Shown: positions 32,787 to 40,644 of the stretch, one piece after another
Layout of the letters: each line of letters starts with the position of its first letter
How positions within the stretch are numbered: position 1 is the stretch's first letter
DNA from: Acidobacteriota bacterium
GTDB lineage: Bacteria > Acidobacteriota > Thermoanaerobaculia > Multivoradales > JAGPDF01
Reading direction: 5' to 3'
Length of the DNA stretch: 40,644 nt
Assembly: GCA_012521815.1 (NCBI GenBank)
Contig: JAAYLR010000134.1
Span: 1 to 40,644, forward strand
Translations under genes and position numbers: made by a program
The notes under the pieces: model-generated
The model's database searches: none
What the model was told of the DNA's origin: nothing
Seen by the model: only the letters and a program-made list of their open reading frames with translations

Positions 32787-33788
32787 TCACCGCTCGGCGA
32801 GCGCCAGCTGGCGGGCGACGGTCTGGAAGAACGCTTCGGTGCGGCGCTGCCATTCGGCGGGGGGGAAGGTGGTGGCTGGCGCGGCGAGCTCGACCTCGCC
32901 CTGCCCCGCGTCGTTCGTGCCAACCCGGATGCGGAACTCGCTCCAGAGGAGTGCCCAGTCGGGGGTGGCGTCGACGCGCGGGTCGAACGGGCGGCCGGAG
33001 AGCTGGACGGCGTCGAGCACCGCGCCGAGGAGCTTGCCTTCCGGGCCGTCGTAGCGGCGCGGGTACGCCCGCCGCGCCACCACGTAGTCGGGTGGCGGGA
33101 CCCACCGATCGCTCGCGAGGAGGGTGGGGAAGGGGGGCTGCTCGAGCATCGGTTCGAAGTTCGGGTCGAGGCGGGCGCGGACGCGGGAGCGTTCGTCGAG
33201 GGCGATCGCGTGCTCGAGGGCGCGGGCGGCGAGCGCGGCGTAGCCGGCGAGCGCATAGTTGGCGGCCACGCGGTAGTAGGCGTCGGCCGAGCGGGGCTCG
33301 CGCTCGAGGAAGCTGTTGAAGCGCTGGCTCGCGGCGGCGAGATCGCCCGCCATCAGGTGTATCGCGCCGGCGTTGAGGTCGTTCTCGGCGAGGTCGGGCG
33401 CGAGCTGCTCGGCGCGGGCGAAGGCGGTGAGCGCGTCGCCCCACCGCTGTTCGGCCACCGCCAGCGCGCCGAGGCTCAGCCAGCCCTGCCGCATGGCGGG
33501 GTCGAGCGCCACGGCCCGCTCGTAGTCGGCGCGGCAGGCGGCGGTCTCGCCGTTCATGCAGCGGGCGCTGCCGCGCAGGAAGAGGGCCTTGGGATCGTCG
33601 GGCTGGCGCTTCAGGTGCCCGGCGAGGAGCGCGAGGGCCCCGTCGGGATCGTCGGCGTGCAGCCGCTCCTCGGCCGCCGCGACCGGGGAGGGCGGCGGGG
33701 CGGTGGTCTTCGGAGGCGGGGCGGCCAGGCCGGCGGCAGCGCTCCCGGCGGCGAAGAGGAACAGGACCGTCATCGGCAGTCGGCGCAT
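32787..33788 (-). CDS. Exported tetratricopeptide-repeat protein
   Basis: A 333-residue protein with a signal peptide (about 1-22, AAAGLAAPP) and a Pro-rich linker. It carries about four TPR motifs between residues 38 and 200 (for example GALALLAGHLKRQPDDPKAL and YERAVALDPAMRQGW). The C-terminal 120 residues are a separate beta-rich region without a clear family. TPRs mediate protein-protein contacts; the partner is unknown. The start ATG 33788 lies exactly 6 nt after TAGATT and has no ribosome-binding site, pointing to a leaderless mRNA. It shares a 45-bp divergent promoter region with the ClpX-like gene. Confidence 0.8.
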   Translation of the reverse strand: MRRLPMTVLFLFAAGSAAAGLAAPPPKTTAPPPSPVAAAEERLHADDPDGALALLAGHLKRQPDDPKALFLRGSARCMNGETAACRADYERAVALDPAMRQGWLSLGALAVAEQRWGDALTAFARAEQLAPDLAENDLNAGAIHLMAGDLAAASQRFNSFLEREPRSADAYYRVAANYALAGYAALAARALEHAIALDERSRVRARLDPNFEPMLEQPPFPTLLASDRWVPPPDYVVARRAYPRRYDGPEGKLLGAVLDAVQLSGRPFDPRVDATPDWALLWSEFRIRVGTNDAGQGEVELAAPATTFPPAEWQRRTEAFFQTVARQLALAER

Positions 33789-33794
33789 GCGCCG

Positions 33795-33800
33795 AATCTA
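33795..33800 (-). promoter_or_regulatory. -10 box (TAGATT) for the TPR gene
   Basis: TAGATT on the minus strand ends 6 nt before the ATG at 33788. It is one of two back-to-back -10 boxes in a 45-bp divergent spacer. Confidence 0.5.
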
Positions 33801-33821
33801 TCGGCTGCCGGCGCCGAACGC

Positions 33822-33827
33822 TATGAT
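33822..33827 (+). promoter_or_regulatory. -10 box (TATGAT) for the ClpX-like gene
   Basis: TATGAT ends 6 nt before GTG 33834, so the transcript should begin at the start codon. The partner box for the opposite gene is at 33795-33800, so polymerases on the two promoters would compete. Confidence 0.5.
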
Positions 33828-33833
33828 TCCGGC

Positions 33834-34907
33834 GTGACCTCCGGGATCCCCTCGCCGCGCGAGATCGCCGCCGCCCTCGGGGCGCGGGTGATCGGGCAGG
33901 GCGACGCGGTGCGCGAGATGGCGATCGCCCTCTCGAAGAAGCTCGCCGGGCTGCGGGTCGGCAACATCCTGATGATCGGCTCGTCGGGAACCGGCAAGAC
34001 GACGCTGATGCGGGCGGTCGAGGGGTACCTCGCCGCGAACCCGGAGCTCGCGGTGCGCTCCACCGTGATCCGCCTGCACGCCAACGTCCTCGGCGAGGAG
34101 GCCGAAAGCGGCCGCCCGGGCGAGGCGGTGCTCCGGCGGCTCCTCGAGCGCGCCCGCGAGCAGCTCGGCCCCGACGCTGCCGTGGATGACCTGCTGGCCC
34201 GCGCCCGCCACGGGCTCGTCTTCGTCGACGAGGTGGACAAGATCCGCTCCCACGTCGGCGGGGAGGCGAACGTCCGCGGCATCCGCGCCCAGGAGGCGCT
34301 CCTCACCCTGATCGAGAACGAGGCGGTGCCGTTCGCGCTGCCCGCGTGGGCCGGGGGCGGCGCGGTCACCGTCGATTCGAGCGGCCTCCTCTTCGTCTGC
34401 GCCGGAGCGTTCGAAGGGCTCTACGACGCGGTCTTCGACCGGGTCACGATCGGGCGCGACAAGGGAGCGCTGCAGCCGGTGACGGTGGTCGAAGGGGGCC
34501 GGGTGCGCGAGGAGCTCCGTTTCGCGCTCCGCGACTGGCTGCGCAACGAGGATCTCTTCGACTACGGGATGAGCCCGCAGTTCCTCTCCCGCTTCGACGC
34601 CGTGGTGCTGCTCGCCGACCTCGCGGAGGACGAGCTGGTGCGGATCTTCCTCGAGACGCCCGACTCGGGCTACCAGATCGCCCGCGACTACTTCGCCAGC
34701 CAGGGCGTCCAGCTCGCCCTCTCGCCGGCCGCGGTGCGGGCGATCGCGCGCGCCGCGGCCCGGCAGCCGCGGCTCGGCGCGCGCGCCCTCAAGGAGGTCT
34801 TCCGGCGGGTGATCCGCGACTACGAGTACGAGCCCGCGCGGGTGGCGGCGGGCGGCGCCCTCCTGATCGACCACGAGCAGGTCGAGCAGGCGCTCGGCGC
34901 GGGCTAG
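33834..34907 (+). CDS. Divergent ClpX-like AAA+ ATPase
   Basis: A 357-residue AAA+ protein of the ClpX/HslU type. Walker A (GSSGTGKTT) is at 49-57, Walker B (LVFVDEVDK) around 128-136, and sensor 2 (GARALKEVFRRV) near the end, so ATP hydrolysis is plausible. It has no N-terminal zinc-binding domain. The pore-1 loop GYVG of ClpX aligns with A83-N84-V85-L86-G87, losing the aromatic residue that grips substrates. The ClpP-docking IGF loop is also not recognisable; the corresponding stretch reads VTIGRDKGAL. It may therefore not be a ClpP unfoldase. GTG 33834 is 6 nt after TATGAT, and the long frame upstream is antisense to the TPR gene. Confidence 0.85.
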   Translation: MTSGIPSPREIAAALGARVIGQGDAVREMAIALSKKLAGLRVGNILMIGSSGTGKTTLMRAVEGYLAANPELAVRSTVIRLHANVLGEEAESGRPGEAVLRRLLERAREQLGPDAAVDDLLARARHGLVFVDEVDKIRSHVGGEANVRGIRAQEALLTLIENEAVPFALPAWAGGGAVTVDSSGLLFVCAGAFEGLYDAVFDRVTIGRDKGALQPVTVVEGGRVREELRFALRDWLRNEDLFDYGMSPQFLSRFDAVVLLADLAEDELVRIFLETPDSGYQIARDYFASQGVQLALSPAAVRAIARAAARQPRLGARALKEVFRRVIRDYEYEPARVAAGGALLIDHEQVEQALGAG

Positions 34908-34908
34908 C

Positions 34909-35979
34909 TCAGGGCTCGCGGCGGGTGGCGGCGAGGCGCCGTTCGCGCGCCCGCCGGAAGCTGGCGAGGCGGCGGCGCCGGCGGGCGAGCCGGACCACCG
35001 TGGGGATCATCACCAGCGTGAGGAGGAGCGCGAGCGCGATCGCGAGCTCGCGGGCGAGCCGGGCGCGATCGGCGGCGGCGGAGCGCACGAGGGCCGCGGA
35101 GAAGTAGGTCCAGACCGCGACCGCCGGGGTCAGGCCCACCGCCGAGCTGCCGATGAAGAGCGGGAAGCGGATGCCGGCGACCGCGGCGGCGGCGTTGACG
35201 AACGGAAAGGGGACGGGCAGGAAGCGCAGGCCCACGAGCGCGGTGAAGCCGTGCCGGTGGAGCATCCGCTCGGCGCGGGCGAGCCGGCTGCCACCGAGCC
35301 TCTCGACGGCCTCGCGGCCGAGGCTGCGGGCGACGAGGTAGGTCGTCGTCGCCCCGAGCAGGGTGCCGAGGACGTTCCAGATCGTGCCCAGGACGATGCC
35401 GAAGATCGCACCGCCCACGAAGAGCAGCGGGGTGGCGGGCACGCCGAGCGGACAGAGCACCGCGTAGAGCAGGAGGAGGAGGCCGGGCATCCACCAGTGG
35501 TCGTCCGCCCGCTCGAGGAGCGCGAGCAGCCGTTCGGGCTGGACGAGCTCTCCCGCCGGGGTCCAGCGGAGGATGGCGAAGGTGCCGCCGAGCAACGCCA
35601 CCAGCGCTCCGAGGCGGATCCAGGGGGCGAGCGCGCGCCCGGCTGCGGGCCGGGGGCGGGGGGGCGCGGCGAGCGCGAGATCGCAGGCCTCGGCCTCCCG
35701 CCGGAGGCGGGCGACGTCCACCCCCAGGAGGTTCCGGGGAAGCGTCGCCAGCGCGCTGCGGGCGCGGAGCAGCTCGGCCTCTCCGGCCGCGAAGTCGCGG
35801 ACGGCGGCAGCGGCCCCGGCGCGCGCGAGCGCGGCGAGGGCGGCGAGGAGCTCCCCTTCCGCCTCTCCCGCCACGGCGGCCTCGCCCCAGCGGGTGGCGG
35901 CGAGGGCGTAGTCGTCGCGATCGAACGCTTCGAGTCCGGCAAGGAGCGCGGGAGCGAGCTGCCCGGCGGGCTCCTTCAC
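34909..35979 (-). CDS. VTT (TVP38/TMEM64/DedA-like) membrane protein with helical N-terminal domain
   Basis: A 356-residue protein. Residues 1-105 are a helical, cytoplasmic-looking domain with a pattern like DUF309 (GLEAFDRDDYALAATRWGEA, later RNLLGVDVARLRREA), though the conserved His-Glu of DUF309 is lost. Residues about 125-340 are a VTT domain with five or six membrane segments, the re-entrant loop region CPLGVPATPLLFVGGAIFG and the conserved RFLPVPFPFVNAAAAVAG. VTT/DedA proteins are lipid scramblases or transporters. The GTG start overlaps the YggX-like stop (GTGA); the frame is open further upstream but inside that gene. One base separates its stop from the convergent ClpX-like gene. 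Confidence 0.8.
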   Translation of the reverse strand: MKEPAGQLAPALLAGLEAFDRDDYALAATRWGEAAVAGEAEGELLAALAALARAGAAAAVRDFAAGEAELLRARSALATLPRNLLGVDVARLRREAEACDLALAAPPRPRPAAGRALAPWIRLGALVALLGGTFAILRWTPAGELVQPERLLALLERADDHWWMPGLLLLLYAVLCPLGVPATPLLFVGGAIFGIVLGTIWNVLGTLLGATTTYLVARSLGREAVERLGGSRLARAERMLHRHGFTALVGLRFLPVPFPFVNAAAAVAGIRFPLFIGSSAVGLTPAVAVWTYFSAALVRSAAADRARLARELAIALALLLTLVMIPTVVRLARRRRRLASFRRARERRLAATRREP

Positions 35980-36230
35980 CGCGCCTCGGCGGGGGGATCG
36001 AGGGAGAGGAACTGGCGCAGGTGCGACTCGAGCACCCGCGCCGCCCCCGGATCCATGAAGTTGAGGCGCAGCTCGTTGATCACCATCACCTCGGCGCGCT
36101 CCCACTCCAGCCAGCAGTCGAGGCAGACATGGGCTGCGATCTCGGTGCCGAGGGCACTGCGCATGGGGGGCTTGGTGAGGGCGGGAGCGTCGGCGCGCCC
36201 GCAGCGGACACAGGAGATGACAGCGTTCAT
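35976..36230 (-). CDS. Fe(2+)-trafficking (YggX)-like protein with added zinc-ribbon cysteines
   Basis: An 84-residue protein. Residues about 30-80 match the YggX fold signature: CLDCWLEWERAEVMVINE, then LRLNFMDPGAARVLE, then the FL end. YggX helps protect iron-sulfur clusters and moves Fe(II). Unlike E. coli YggX, which has one cysteine near the start, this one has two CxxC pairs (C7/C10 and C36/C39) that could bind zinc or iron. The gene overlaps the upstream hypothetical by 4 bases (ATGA) and the downstream VTT gene by 4 bases (GTGA), so it is part of a translationally coupled chain. Confidence 0.75.
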   Translation of the reverse strand: MNAVISCVRCGRADAPALTKPPMRSALGTEIAAHVCLDCWLEWERAEVMVINELRLNFMDPGAARVLESHLRQFLSLDPPAEAR

Positions 36231-36493
36231 CGGACCTCTCCGGGGAGCAGGATGCGCGAGGTGGCGCGTTCGCCGACCTCGCGCGGGATCTGGACGAGGA
36301 AGAGGTGGTCCCGCTCCGCGGCGGGGCCGCGCAGCTGCTTGACCACCTCGTCGGGTACGGCGAGGGTGACGTAGGCGGCGCGCCGGTCGTTGCGCCGCGC
36401 CGAATCGGTGACGAGCCCGGCGAGGGGAACGATCTCGATCCGGTCCCGGTACTTCTCGAGCGCGAAGGCGAGCAGCTCCTCAGGCCTGGTCAC
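36227..36493 (-). CDS. Small hypothetical protein
   Basis: An 88-residue soluble protein with a short helix ([19 protein letters not shown]) and beta-rich centre ([36 protein letters not shown]). No family recognised. It begins inside the end of the UDP-xylose synthase gene (14-base overlap) and its stop overlaps the YggX-like start by 4 bases, so it is a real, coupled operon member. The overlaps and the rightly biased GC-rich third positions support coding. Confidence 0.65.
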   Translation of the reverse strand: MTRPEELLAFALEKYRDRIEIVPLAGLVTDSARRNDRRAAYVTLAVPDEVVKQLRGPAAERDHLFLVQIPREVGERATSRILLPGEVR

Positions 36494-37427
36494 GGGCGAG
36501 CACCTCCCGGAAGTAGTCGAGGGTGCGCCGGATCCCCTCGTCGAGGGAGATCCGCGGCTCCCAGCCGAGGACCTCCCGGGCCAGCGAGATGTCCGGCTGC
36601 CGGGTCTTCGGGTCGTCGACGGGCAGCGGCTCGAAGACGATCTCCGAGTCGCCGCCGACCGCGGCGCGGATCGTCTCGGCGAACTCGAGGATCGTCATCT
36701 CGTGCGGGTTGCCGATGTTGACCGGATCGGTCTGGGCGCTCAGGAGCAGGCGATAGATCCCCTCGATCAGGTCGTCCACGTAGCAGAACGAGCGGGTCTG
36801 GCTGCCGTCGCCGAAGACCGTCAGCGGCCGGCCGGTGAGCGCCTGCTGGAGGAACGCCGGCACCACCCGGCCGTCGCGCGGCCGCATCCGCGGCCCGTAG
36901 GTGTTGAAGATCCGCACGATGCGGGTGTCGAGGCCGTGCACCCGGTGGTAGGCCATCACCATCGCCTCGGCGAACCGCTTCGCCTCGTCGTAGACGCCGC
37001 GCGGACCGACCGGGTTCACGTTGCCCCAGTAGCTCTCCGGCTGCGGATGGACGAGCGGGTCGCCGTAGACCTCGGAGGTGGAGGCGAGCAGGAAGCGCGC
37101 TCCCTTCGCCTTGGCGAGGCCGAGGCCGTTGTGGGTGCCGAGCGAGCCGACCTTGAGGGTCTGGATCGGCAGCTCGAGGTAGTCGATCGGCGAGGCGGGG
37201 GAGGCGAAATGGAGCACGTAGTCGACCGGGCCGGCGATCGTGAACGGCCGCGACACGTCGTGGAGCAGGAAGGAGAAGGCCGGCGAGCCGTCGAGCGCGC
37301 GCAGGTTCTCCCGCTTGCCGGTGACGAGGTTGTCGACCGCGACCACCCGCATCCCCTCGGCGACGAGCCGCTCGCAGAGATGGGAGCCGAGGAAGCCGGC
37401 GCCGCCGGTGACGACGGCGGTCTTCAC
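36480..37427 (-). CDS. UDP-glucuronate decarboxylase (UDP-xylose synthase) family protein
   Basis: A 315-residue extended SDR epimerase/decarboxylase. The NAD motif [10 protein letters not shown] is at residues 7-16, the catalytic Ser region is TSEVYGDP (about 117-124), and the catalytic Tyr-Lys pair is Y146 and K150 in [11 protein letters not shown], the form seen in UXS enzymes. [18 protein letters not shown] also matches. It converts UDP-glucuronate to UDP-xylose. The GTG start overlaps the ugd stop (GTGA), so the enzyme that makes its substrate is coupled to it. Confidence 0.9.
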   Translation of the reverse strand: MKTAVVTGGAGFLGSHLCERLVAEGMRVVAVDNLVTGKRENLRALDGSPAFSFLLHDVSRPFTIAGPVDYVLHFASPASPIDYLELPIQTLKVGSLGTHNGLGLAKAKGARFLLASTSEVYGDPLVHPQPESYWGNVNPVGPRGVYDEAKRFAEAMVMAYHRVHGLDTRIVRIFNTYGPRMRPRDGRVVPAFLQQALTGRPLTVFGDGSQTRSFCYVDDLIEGIYRLLLSAQTDPVNIGNPHEMTILEFAETIRAAVGGDSEIVFEPLPVDDPKTRQPDISLAREVLGWEPRISLDEGIRRTLDYFREVLARDQA

Positions 37428-38737
37428 GGAGCGACCTCGGCGCGTCCCACCGAGACGTAGCGCAACCCGGCGGCGGCGACCCGCGCCGGCTCGTAGAGGT
37501 TGCGCAGGTCGACGAGCAGCGGCGTGCCGAGGCGGCTCCGGAGCTCGGCGAGGTTGAGGGCGCGGAACTGGTTCCACTCGGTGGCGATCACCACGCCGTC
37601 GGCGCCGGTGGCGGCGGTGTACGGATCGTCGCAGTATTCGATCGGCGGCAGCAGCGACCGGGCCTCCTGCATCGCCGCGGGGTCGAAGGCACGCACGGTG
37701 GCGCCGCCGGCGACGAGCCCCTCGACGATCGGGATCGCCGGCGACTCGCGCATGTCGTCGGTGTCCCCCTTGAAGGCGAGCCCGAGCAGGGCGATCGTCT
37801 TGCCGTCGAGGCCGCCGAAGGCGCGCTCGATCTTCCCCACCATCCGCTGCTTCGTCCGTTCGTTGGCCGCGAGCACCGCGTCGATGATCGCGAACTCGAG
37901 GCCGCGCTCGCGCGCGATCTGCCCCACCGCCCGGGTGTCTTTCGGGAAGCAGGAGCCGCCGAAGCCGGGGCCCGGCTGGAGGAAGCGCGGTCCGATCCGG
38001 CTGTCGAGCCCCATGCCGCGCGCCACCACCTCGACGTCGGCGCCGACCGCCTCGCAGATCTCGGCGATCTCGTTGACGAAGGTGATCTTCGTCGCGAGGA
38101 AGCCGTTCGAGGCGTACTTGATCATCTCCGCGGACTCCACGTTCGCGACCACGAACGGGACGCCGGCGACCTTGAGCGGGGCGTAGATCTCCAGCATCAC
38201 CTCGACGGCGCGCTGGCTGCGGGCGCCGATGACCACGCGGTCGGGGCGGAGGAAGTCCTCGATCGCCGAGCCCTCGCGCAGGAACTCGGGGTTCGAGACC
38301 ACCGCGAACTCCTGGTTGCCGCCGGAGACGGAGGAGACGATCTCCTCGACCATCTGGCCGGTGCCCACCGGCACCGTGGACTTCGTGATCACGACCTTGA
38401 AGCCGTTGAGGTTCTCGCCGATCGACTGGGCGACCTGGCGGACGAACGAGAGATCGGCCGAGCCGTCGGGCAGCGGCGGGGTGCCCACCGCGATGAAGAC
38501 CGCCTGCGCCTCGCGCACCGCGGGGGCGAGGTCGGTGGTGAAGGCGAGCCGGCCGGCCTTCACGTTCTTCTCGACGATCTCTTCGAGGCCGGGCTCGTAG
38601 ATCGGGATCTCGCCCCGTTCGAGCGCGGCGATCTTCCGCTCGTCCTTGTCGACGCCGGTGACCTCCATGCCGAAATCGGCCAGGCAGGCCCCGGTCACCA
38701 GACCGACGTAACCGCTGCCGACGACGCAGATCTTCAT
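37424..38737 (-). CDS. ugd: UDP-glucose 6-dehydrogenase
   Basis: A 437-residue enzyme oxidising UDP-glucose twice to UDP-glucuronate with NAD. The Rossmann motif [15 protein letters not shown] is at 7-21. [16 protein letters not shown] lies in the cofactor domain, with [12 protein letters not shown] in the linker and the catalytic C263 in FGGSCFPKD. Length and motif order are normal. GAGAGG lies before the ATG. It starts the tight four-to-five gene chain with the xylose synthase downstream. The 144 bases upstream to 38881 hold no gene; a minus-strand TATGCT at 38826-38831 is a possible -10 box. Confidence 0.95.
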   Translation of the reverse strand: MKICVVGSGYVGLVTGACLADFGMEVTGVDKDERKIAALERGEIPIYEPGLEEIVEKNVKAGRLAFTTDLAPAVREAQAVFIAVGTPPLPDGSADLSFVRQVAQSIGENLNGFKVVITKSTVPVGTGQMVEEIVSSVSGGNQEFAVVSNPEFLREGSAIEDFLRPDRVVIGARSQRAVEVMLEIYAPLKVAGVPFVVANVESAEMIKYASNGFLATKITFVNEIAEICEAVGADVEVVARGMGLDSRIGPRFLQPGPGFGGSCFPKDTRAVGQIARERGLEFAIIDAVLAANERTKQRMVGKIERAFGGLDGKTIALLGLAFKGDTDDMRESPAIPIVEGLVAGGATVRAFDPAAMQEARSLLPPIEYCDDPYTAATGADGVVIATEWNQFRALNLAELRSRLGTPLLVDLRNLYEPARVAAAGLRYVSVGRAEVAP

Positions 38738-38881
38738 GGCTGGACCTCTCGAGGATGAAGTTGGCGCATGCGGATATGGGGACCGGCGGGCCGGGCGCCC
38801 GGGCCGGACCGGAGGAACGGGGGGAGCATATCGCGGGGAGCCGCTCGCCCGGAAGCGTTGCGGGGCGGTTGGCCGCGGCCG

Positions 38882-40156
38882 TCAGCGGCCGGACTCGTCC
38901 TTTTCGACCAGCGCGATCAGGCGCTCGGCCAGCTCGGGATCGAACTGCGTGCCGGCGGCGGCGCGGATCGCCTCGCAGGCGGCCGCGGGGGAGCGGGGCT
39001 GCTGGTAGCTCGCGGCGTTCGTCATGCTGTCGTACGCCTCGGCGAGGCCGATGATCCGCGCCTCGAGCGGGATCGCCTCGCCGGCGAGGCCGTCCGGGTA
39101 GCCGCCGCCGTTCCACCACTCGTGGTGATGGCGGACGATCGGGGCGAGCTCCTCCCAGAGGCGGATCGGCGCGAGCATCTCGGCGCCGAGAGCCGGATGG
39201 AGCCGTACCGTCGCCTGGTTCGTCCGCTGGTCGCGCGCGATCCCGAGCATCCCGAGATCGTGGAGGAGGGCGGCGGTGTGGAGGCGGCGCAGCCGCTCCT
39301 CGTCGAGCCCGAGCGCGCGCCCGAGGCGCGTGGCATGGTGGGCGACGGCGGTGGCATGCGCCCCCTGCGCGCCGATATGGGCGTCGAGAGCGGCGATCAG
39401 CAGGTGGGTCGCGTGGGTGTAGAAGTTGCGCTGGGTCTCCCGCAGCTCGGCGTTGCGCAGGGCGGTGCCGAGCATCCGCGCGAGGGTACCGAGGAAGGCG
39501 GCGGTCCGCTCCGCATCGGCGGCCGCGAGCGGCTGCAGCGCCACGAGGGCACCTCTCGGTCCGTCTCCGGCCCGGCAGGGGAGGGCGGTGGCGAAGAGGC
39601 CGCCGCGCTGCCAGGAGGCGCTGCCGGCGAGCGCTTCGTTCACCACCCGCTCCTCCTCGCAGGCGGCCTGGGCGAGCCGTTCGAGATCGGCGGGCGCGTG
39701 CTGCCGGGCGAGTGCGGCGGCCGGCCCCGTGGCGGCGAGGATCGGGTGGCGGCCGGCGGCGTCGGCCGGGCCGAGCAGCAGGGCGCTGCCCACGAGGCGG
39801 GCGGCGTGGGTGACCGCCGCGCGGTGCACCTCGTCCTCGTGCTCGGCGGCCGCGAGATCCCGCGAGGCGAGCAGCAGGGTCGCGAGCTGCCGGTTGTCGC
39901 GGTCGAGCGTCTCGACCGCCTGGCGCGAGGTGCGGCGCAGCGCGAAGAAGGCGGCGAGGCTCAGGATGCCGAGGCCGGCGAAGGTCGCGAGCAGGACCGG
40001 GCGCGTCTCCGTGCCCGACTGCTGGAGCAGCGCCCGGCCGAGCAGCGCCAGCGCCGCGAGCGGCACCACCGCGCCGAGGAAGTAGGCGATGTAGGCGACC
40101 CGGTCGAGGCGCTGGGAGAAGAGCGAGAGCCGGTGCGGCTTCCTCCGCTCGGTCAC
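38882..40156 (-). CDS. HD-GYP domain protein, membrane-bound c-di-GMP phosphodiesterase candidate
   Basis: A 424-residue protein. Two membrane segments (about 20-42 and 55-72) lead into a GAF-like region (about 95-235) and an HD-GYP domain (about 245-420). The HD pair is in LLHDLGMLG near residue 298, and the GYP signature is complete in [14 protein letters not shown] near 347. HD-GYP proteins hydrolyse cyclic di-GMP. The GTG start has AAGGA upstream and follows the epimerase stop by 13 bases. Its place inside a nucleotide-sugar cluster suggests local control of polysaccharide synthesis; this is inference. Confidence 0.88.
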   Translation of the reverse strand: MTERRKPHRLSLFSQRLDRVAYIAYFLGAVVPLAALALLGRALLQQSGTETRPVLLATFAGLGILSLAAFFALRRTSRQAVETLDRDNRQLATLLLASRDLAAAEHEDEVHRAAVTHAARLVGSALLLGPADAAGRHPILAATGPAAALARQHAPADLERLAQAACEEERVVNEALAGSASWQRGGLFATALPCRAGDGPRGALVALQPLAAADAERTAAFLGTLARMLGTALRNAELRETQRNFYTHATHLLIAALDAHIGAQGAHATAVAHHATRLGRALGLDEERLRRLHTAALLHDLGMLGIARDQRTNQATVRLHPALGAEMLAPIRLWEELAPIVRHHHEWWNGGGYPDGLAGEAIPLEARIIGLAEAYDSMTNAASYQQPRSPAAACEAIRAAAGTQFDPELAERLIALVEKDESGR

Positions 40157-40169
40157 GGTTCCGCGTCCT

Positions 40170-40644
40170 TCAGGCCTTCCGGTCGGCGAGGTACCAGGCG
40201 ACGAAGCGGGCGAGCCCTTCCCGGATCGGGACCTTCGGCGCGTAGCCGAGCAGACGCCCGGCCTTGGTCACGTCGGCGTAGGTGATCGGCACGTCGCCGG
40301 GCTGCTCGGGCAGCGGTTCGACCCGCGGTTCGACGCCGAGCTCGGCGGCGAGCCAGCGGACGAGGTCACCGAGGCGCGTCGTCTCCGCCCCGCCGAGGTT
40401 GAAGATCTCGAAGCCCGGCGCGAGGTCGCGGGCCGCGACGATGCCGTCGACGATGTCGTCCACGTAGGTGTAGTCGCGCCGGGTGCTGCCGTCGCCGTAG
40501 AGCGGGACCGGCTCGCCGCGGGCGATCAGGTCGGTGAACTTGTGGATCGCCATCTCCGGACGCTGGGCCGGGCCGTAGACGGTGAAGAAGCGCAGGCAGG
40601 AGCAGTGGAGGCCGTAGAGGTGGGCGTAGTTGAAGCAGAGCAGC
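40170..40644 (-). CDS. NAD-dependent epimerase, UDP-glucuronate 4-epimerase-like (5' end outside window)
   Basis: The C-terminal 157 codons of an extended SDR protein, truncated by the window edge. The frame is open through the edge and reads NYAHLYGLHCSCLRFFTV and then YGPAQRPEMAIHKFT, which is typical of UDP-glucuronate/UDP-glucose 4-epimerase-like enzymes. DYTYVDDIVDGI, FNLGGAETTRL and LLGYAPKVPIREGL follow. The ATG at 40553 is internal, not the start. The catalytic Tyr-x-x-x-Lys lies beyond the edge. It probably supplies UDP-galacturonate, next to ugd and UDP-xylose synthase. Confidence 0.85.
   Translation of the reverse strand, partial: LLCFNYAHLYGLHCSCLRFFTVYGPAQRPEMAIHKFTDLIARGEPVPLYGDGSTRRDYTYVDDIVDGIVAARDLAPGFEIFNLGGAETTRLGDLVRWLAAELGVEPRVEPLPEQPGDVPITYADVTKAGRLLGYAPKVPIREGLARFVAWYLADRKA

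Noticed and set aside
1-40644. CRISPR arrays, insertion sequences, rRNA operons
   Set aside because: No regularly spaced repeats, transposase genes with terminal repeats, or rRNA-like conserved segments were seen in reading the window.

Overview
The window is about 40.6 kb of very GC-rich bacterial chromosome, densely packed with genes on both strands. It probably comes from an Acidobacteriota or a related lineage. The evidence is a VWFA-related protein of the type typical of acidobacteria (15909-16961), a sigma factor overlapping a Ser/Thr kinase gene, B12-dependent ribonucleotide reductase and mutase genes, and the gene content overall. There are no phage, IS or CRISPR features. I saw no rRNA or tRNA gene.

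Layout. 1-7023: a GldA/GldF/GldG-like ABC system and a DUF4340 protein, separated by an OPT-family peptide transporter that has its own hairpins and -10 box. 7033-11621: two adenosylcobalamin-dependent enzymes transcribed divergently, a methylmalonyl-CoA-type mutase large subunit and class II ribonucleotide reductase NrdJ. A candidate NrdR box and a good sigma-70 promoter lie in front of nrdJ. 11646-16961: envelope and secreted proteins (metallopeptidase-propeller-barrel protein, TlpA-like thioredoxin, OmpA-like lipoprotein, VWA protein). 17072-20947: an archaeal-type GAPDH-like enzyme, an RNase Z-like hydrolase, an RlmD-like rRNA methyltransferase and a PTPS-III-type pterin enzyme. 20923-23517 (minus): a methyltransferase, a 77-residue SelW/Rdx-family selenoprotein with an in-frame UGA, and a glycosyltransferase. 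23602-25291: folE and a fabH-like gene. 25292-26782: a small hypothetical cassette bracketed by the fabH tail and a decayed copy of that tail, then an exported hypothetical. 26947-30283: an ECF-like sigma factor and a membrane-GAF-zinc ribbon-kinase protein. 30424-32558: hypotheticals, a VapC remnant, a tiny secreted four-cysteine peptide and an exported propeller-like protein. 32787-34907: a TPR protein and a divergent ClpX-like AAA+ protein, transcribed divergently from 45 bp. 34909-40644 (minus): a nucleotide-sugar/envelope cluster (UDP-glucuronate epimerase-like, HD-GYP, Ugd, UDP-xylose synthase) running by 4-base overlaps into a YggX-like and a VTT membrane protein.

Two observations stand out. 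First, the 22077-22310 gene has UGA exactly at the second position of the CxxU redox motif. A 7-bp stem with a 5-nt AGUCU loop follows 21 nt later, which fits a bacterial SECIS element. Gene callers that treat UGA as a stop would miss this gene. Second, many first-in-transcript genes have a TANNNT -10 box ending 6-8 nt before the start codon and no ribosome-binding site, which predicts leaderless mRNAs. This pattern also settles several start codons.

Functionally, FolE plus the PTPS-III-type enzyme suggests folate synthesis that bypasses FolB. Ugd plus the decarboxylase and epimerase supply UDP-glucuronate, UDP-xylose and probably UDP-galacturonate for surface polysaccharide, with a c-di-GMP phosphodiesterase candidate encoded alongside.
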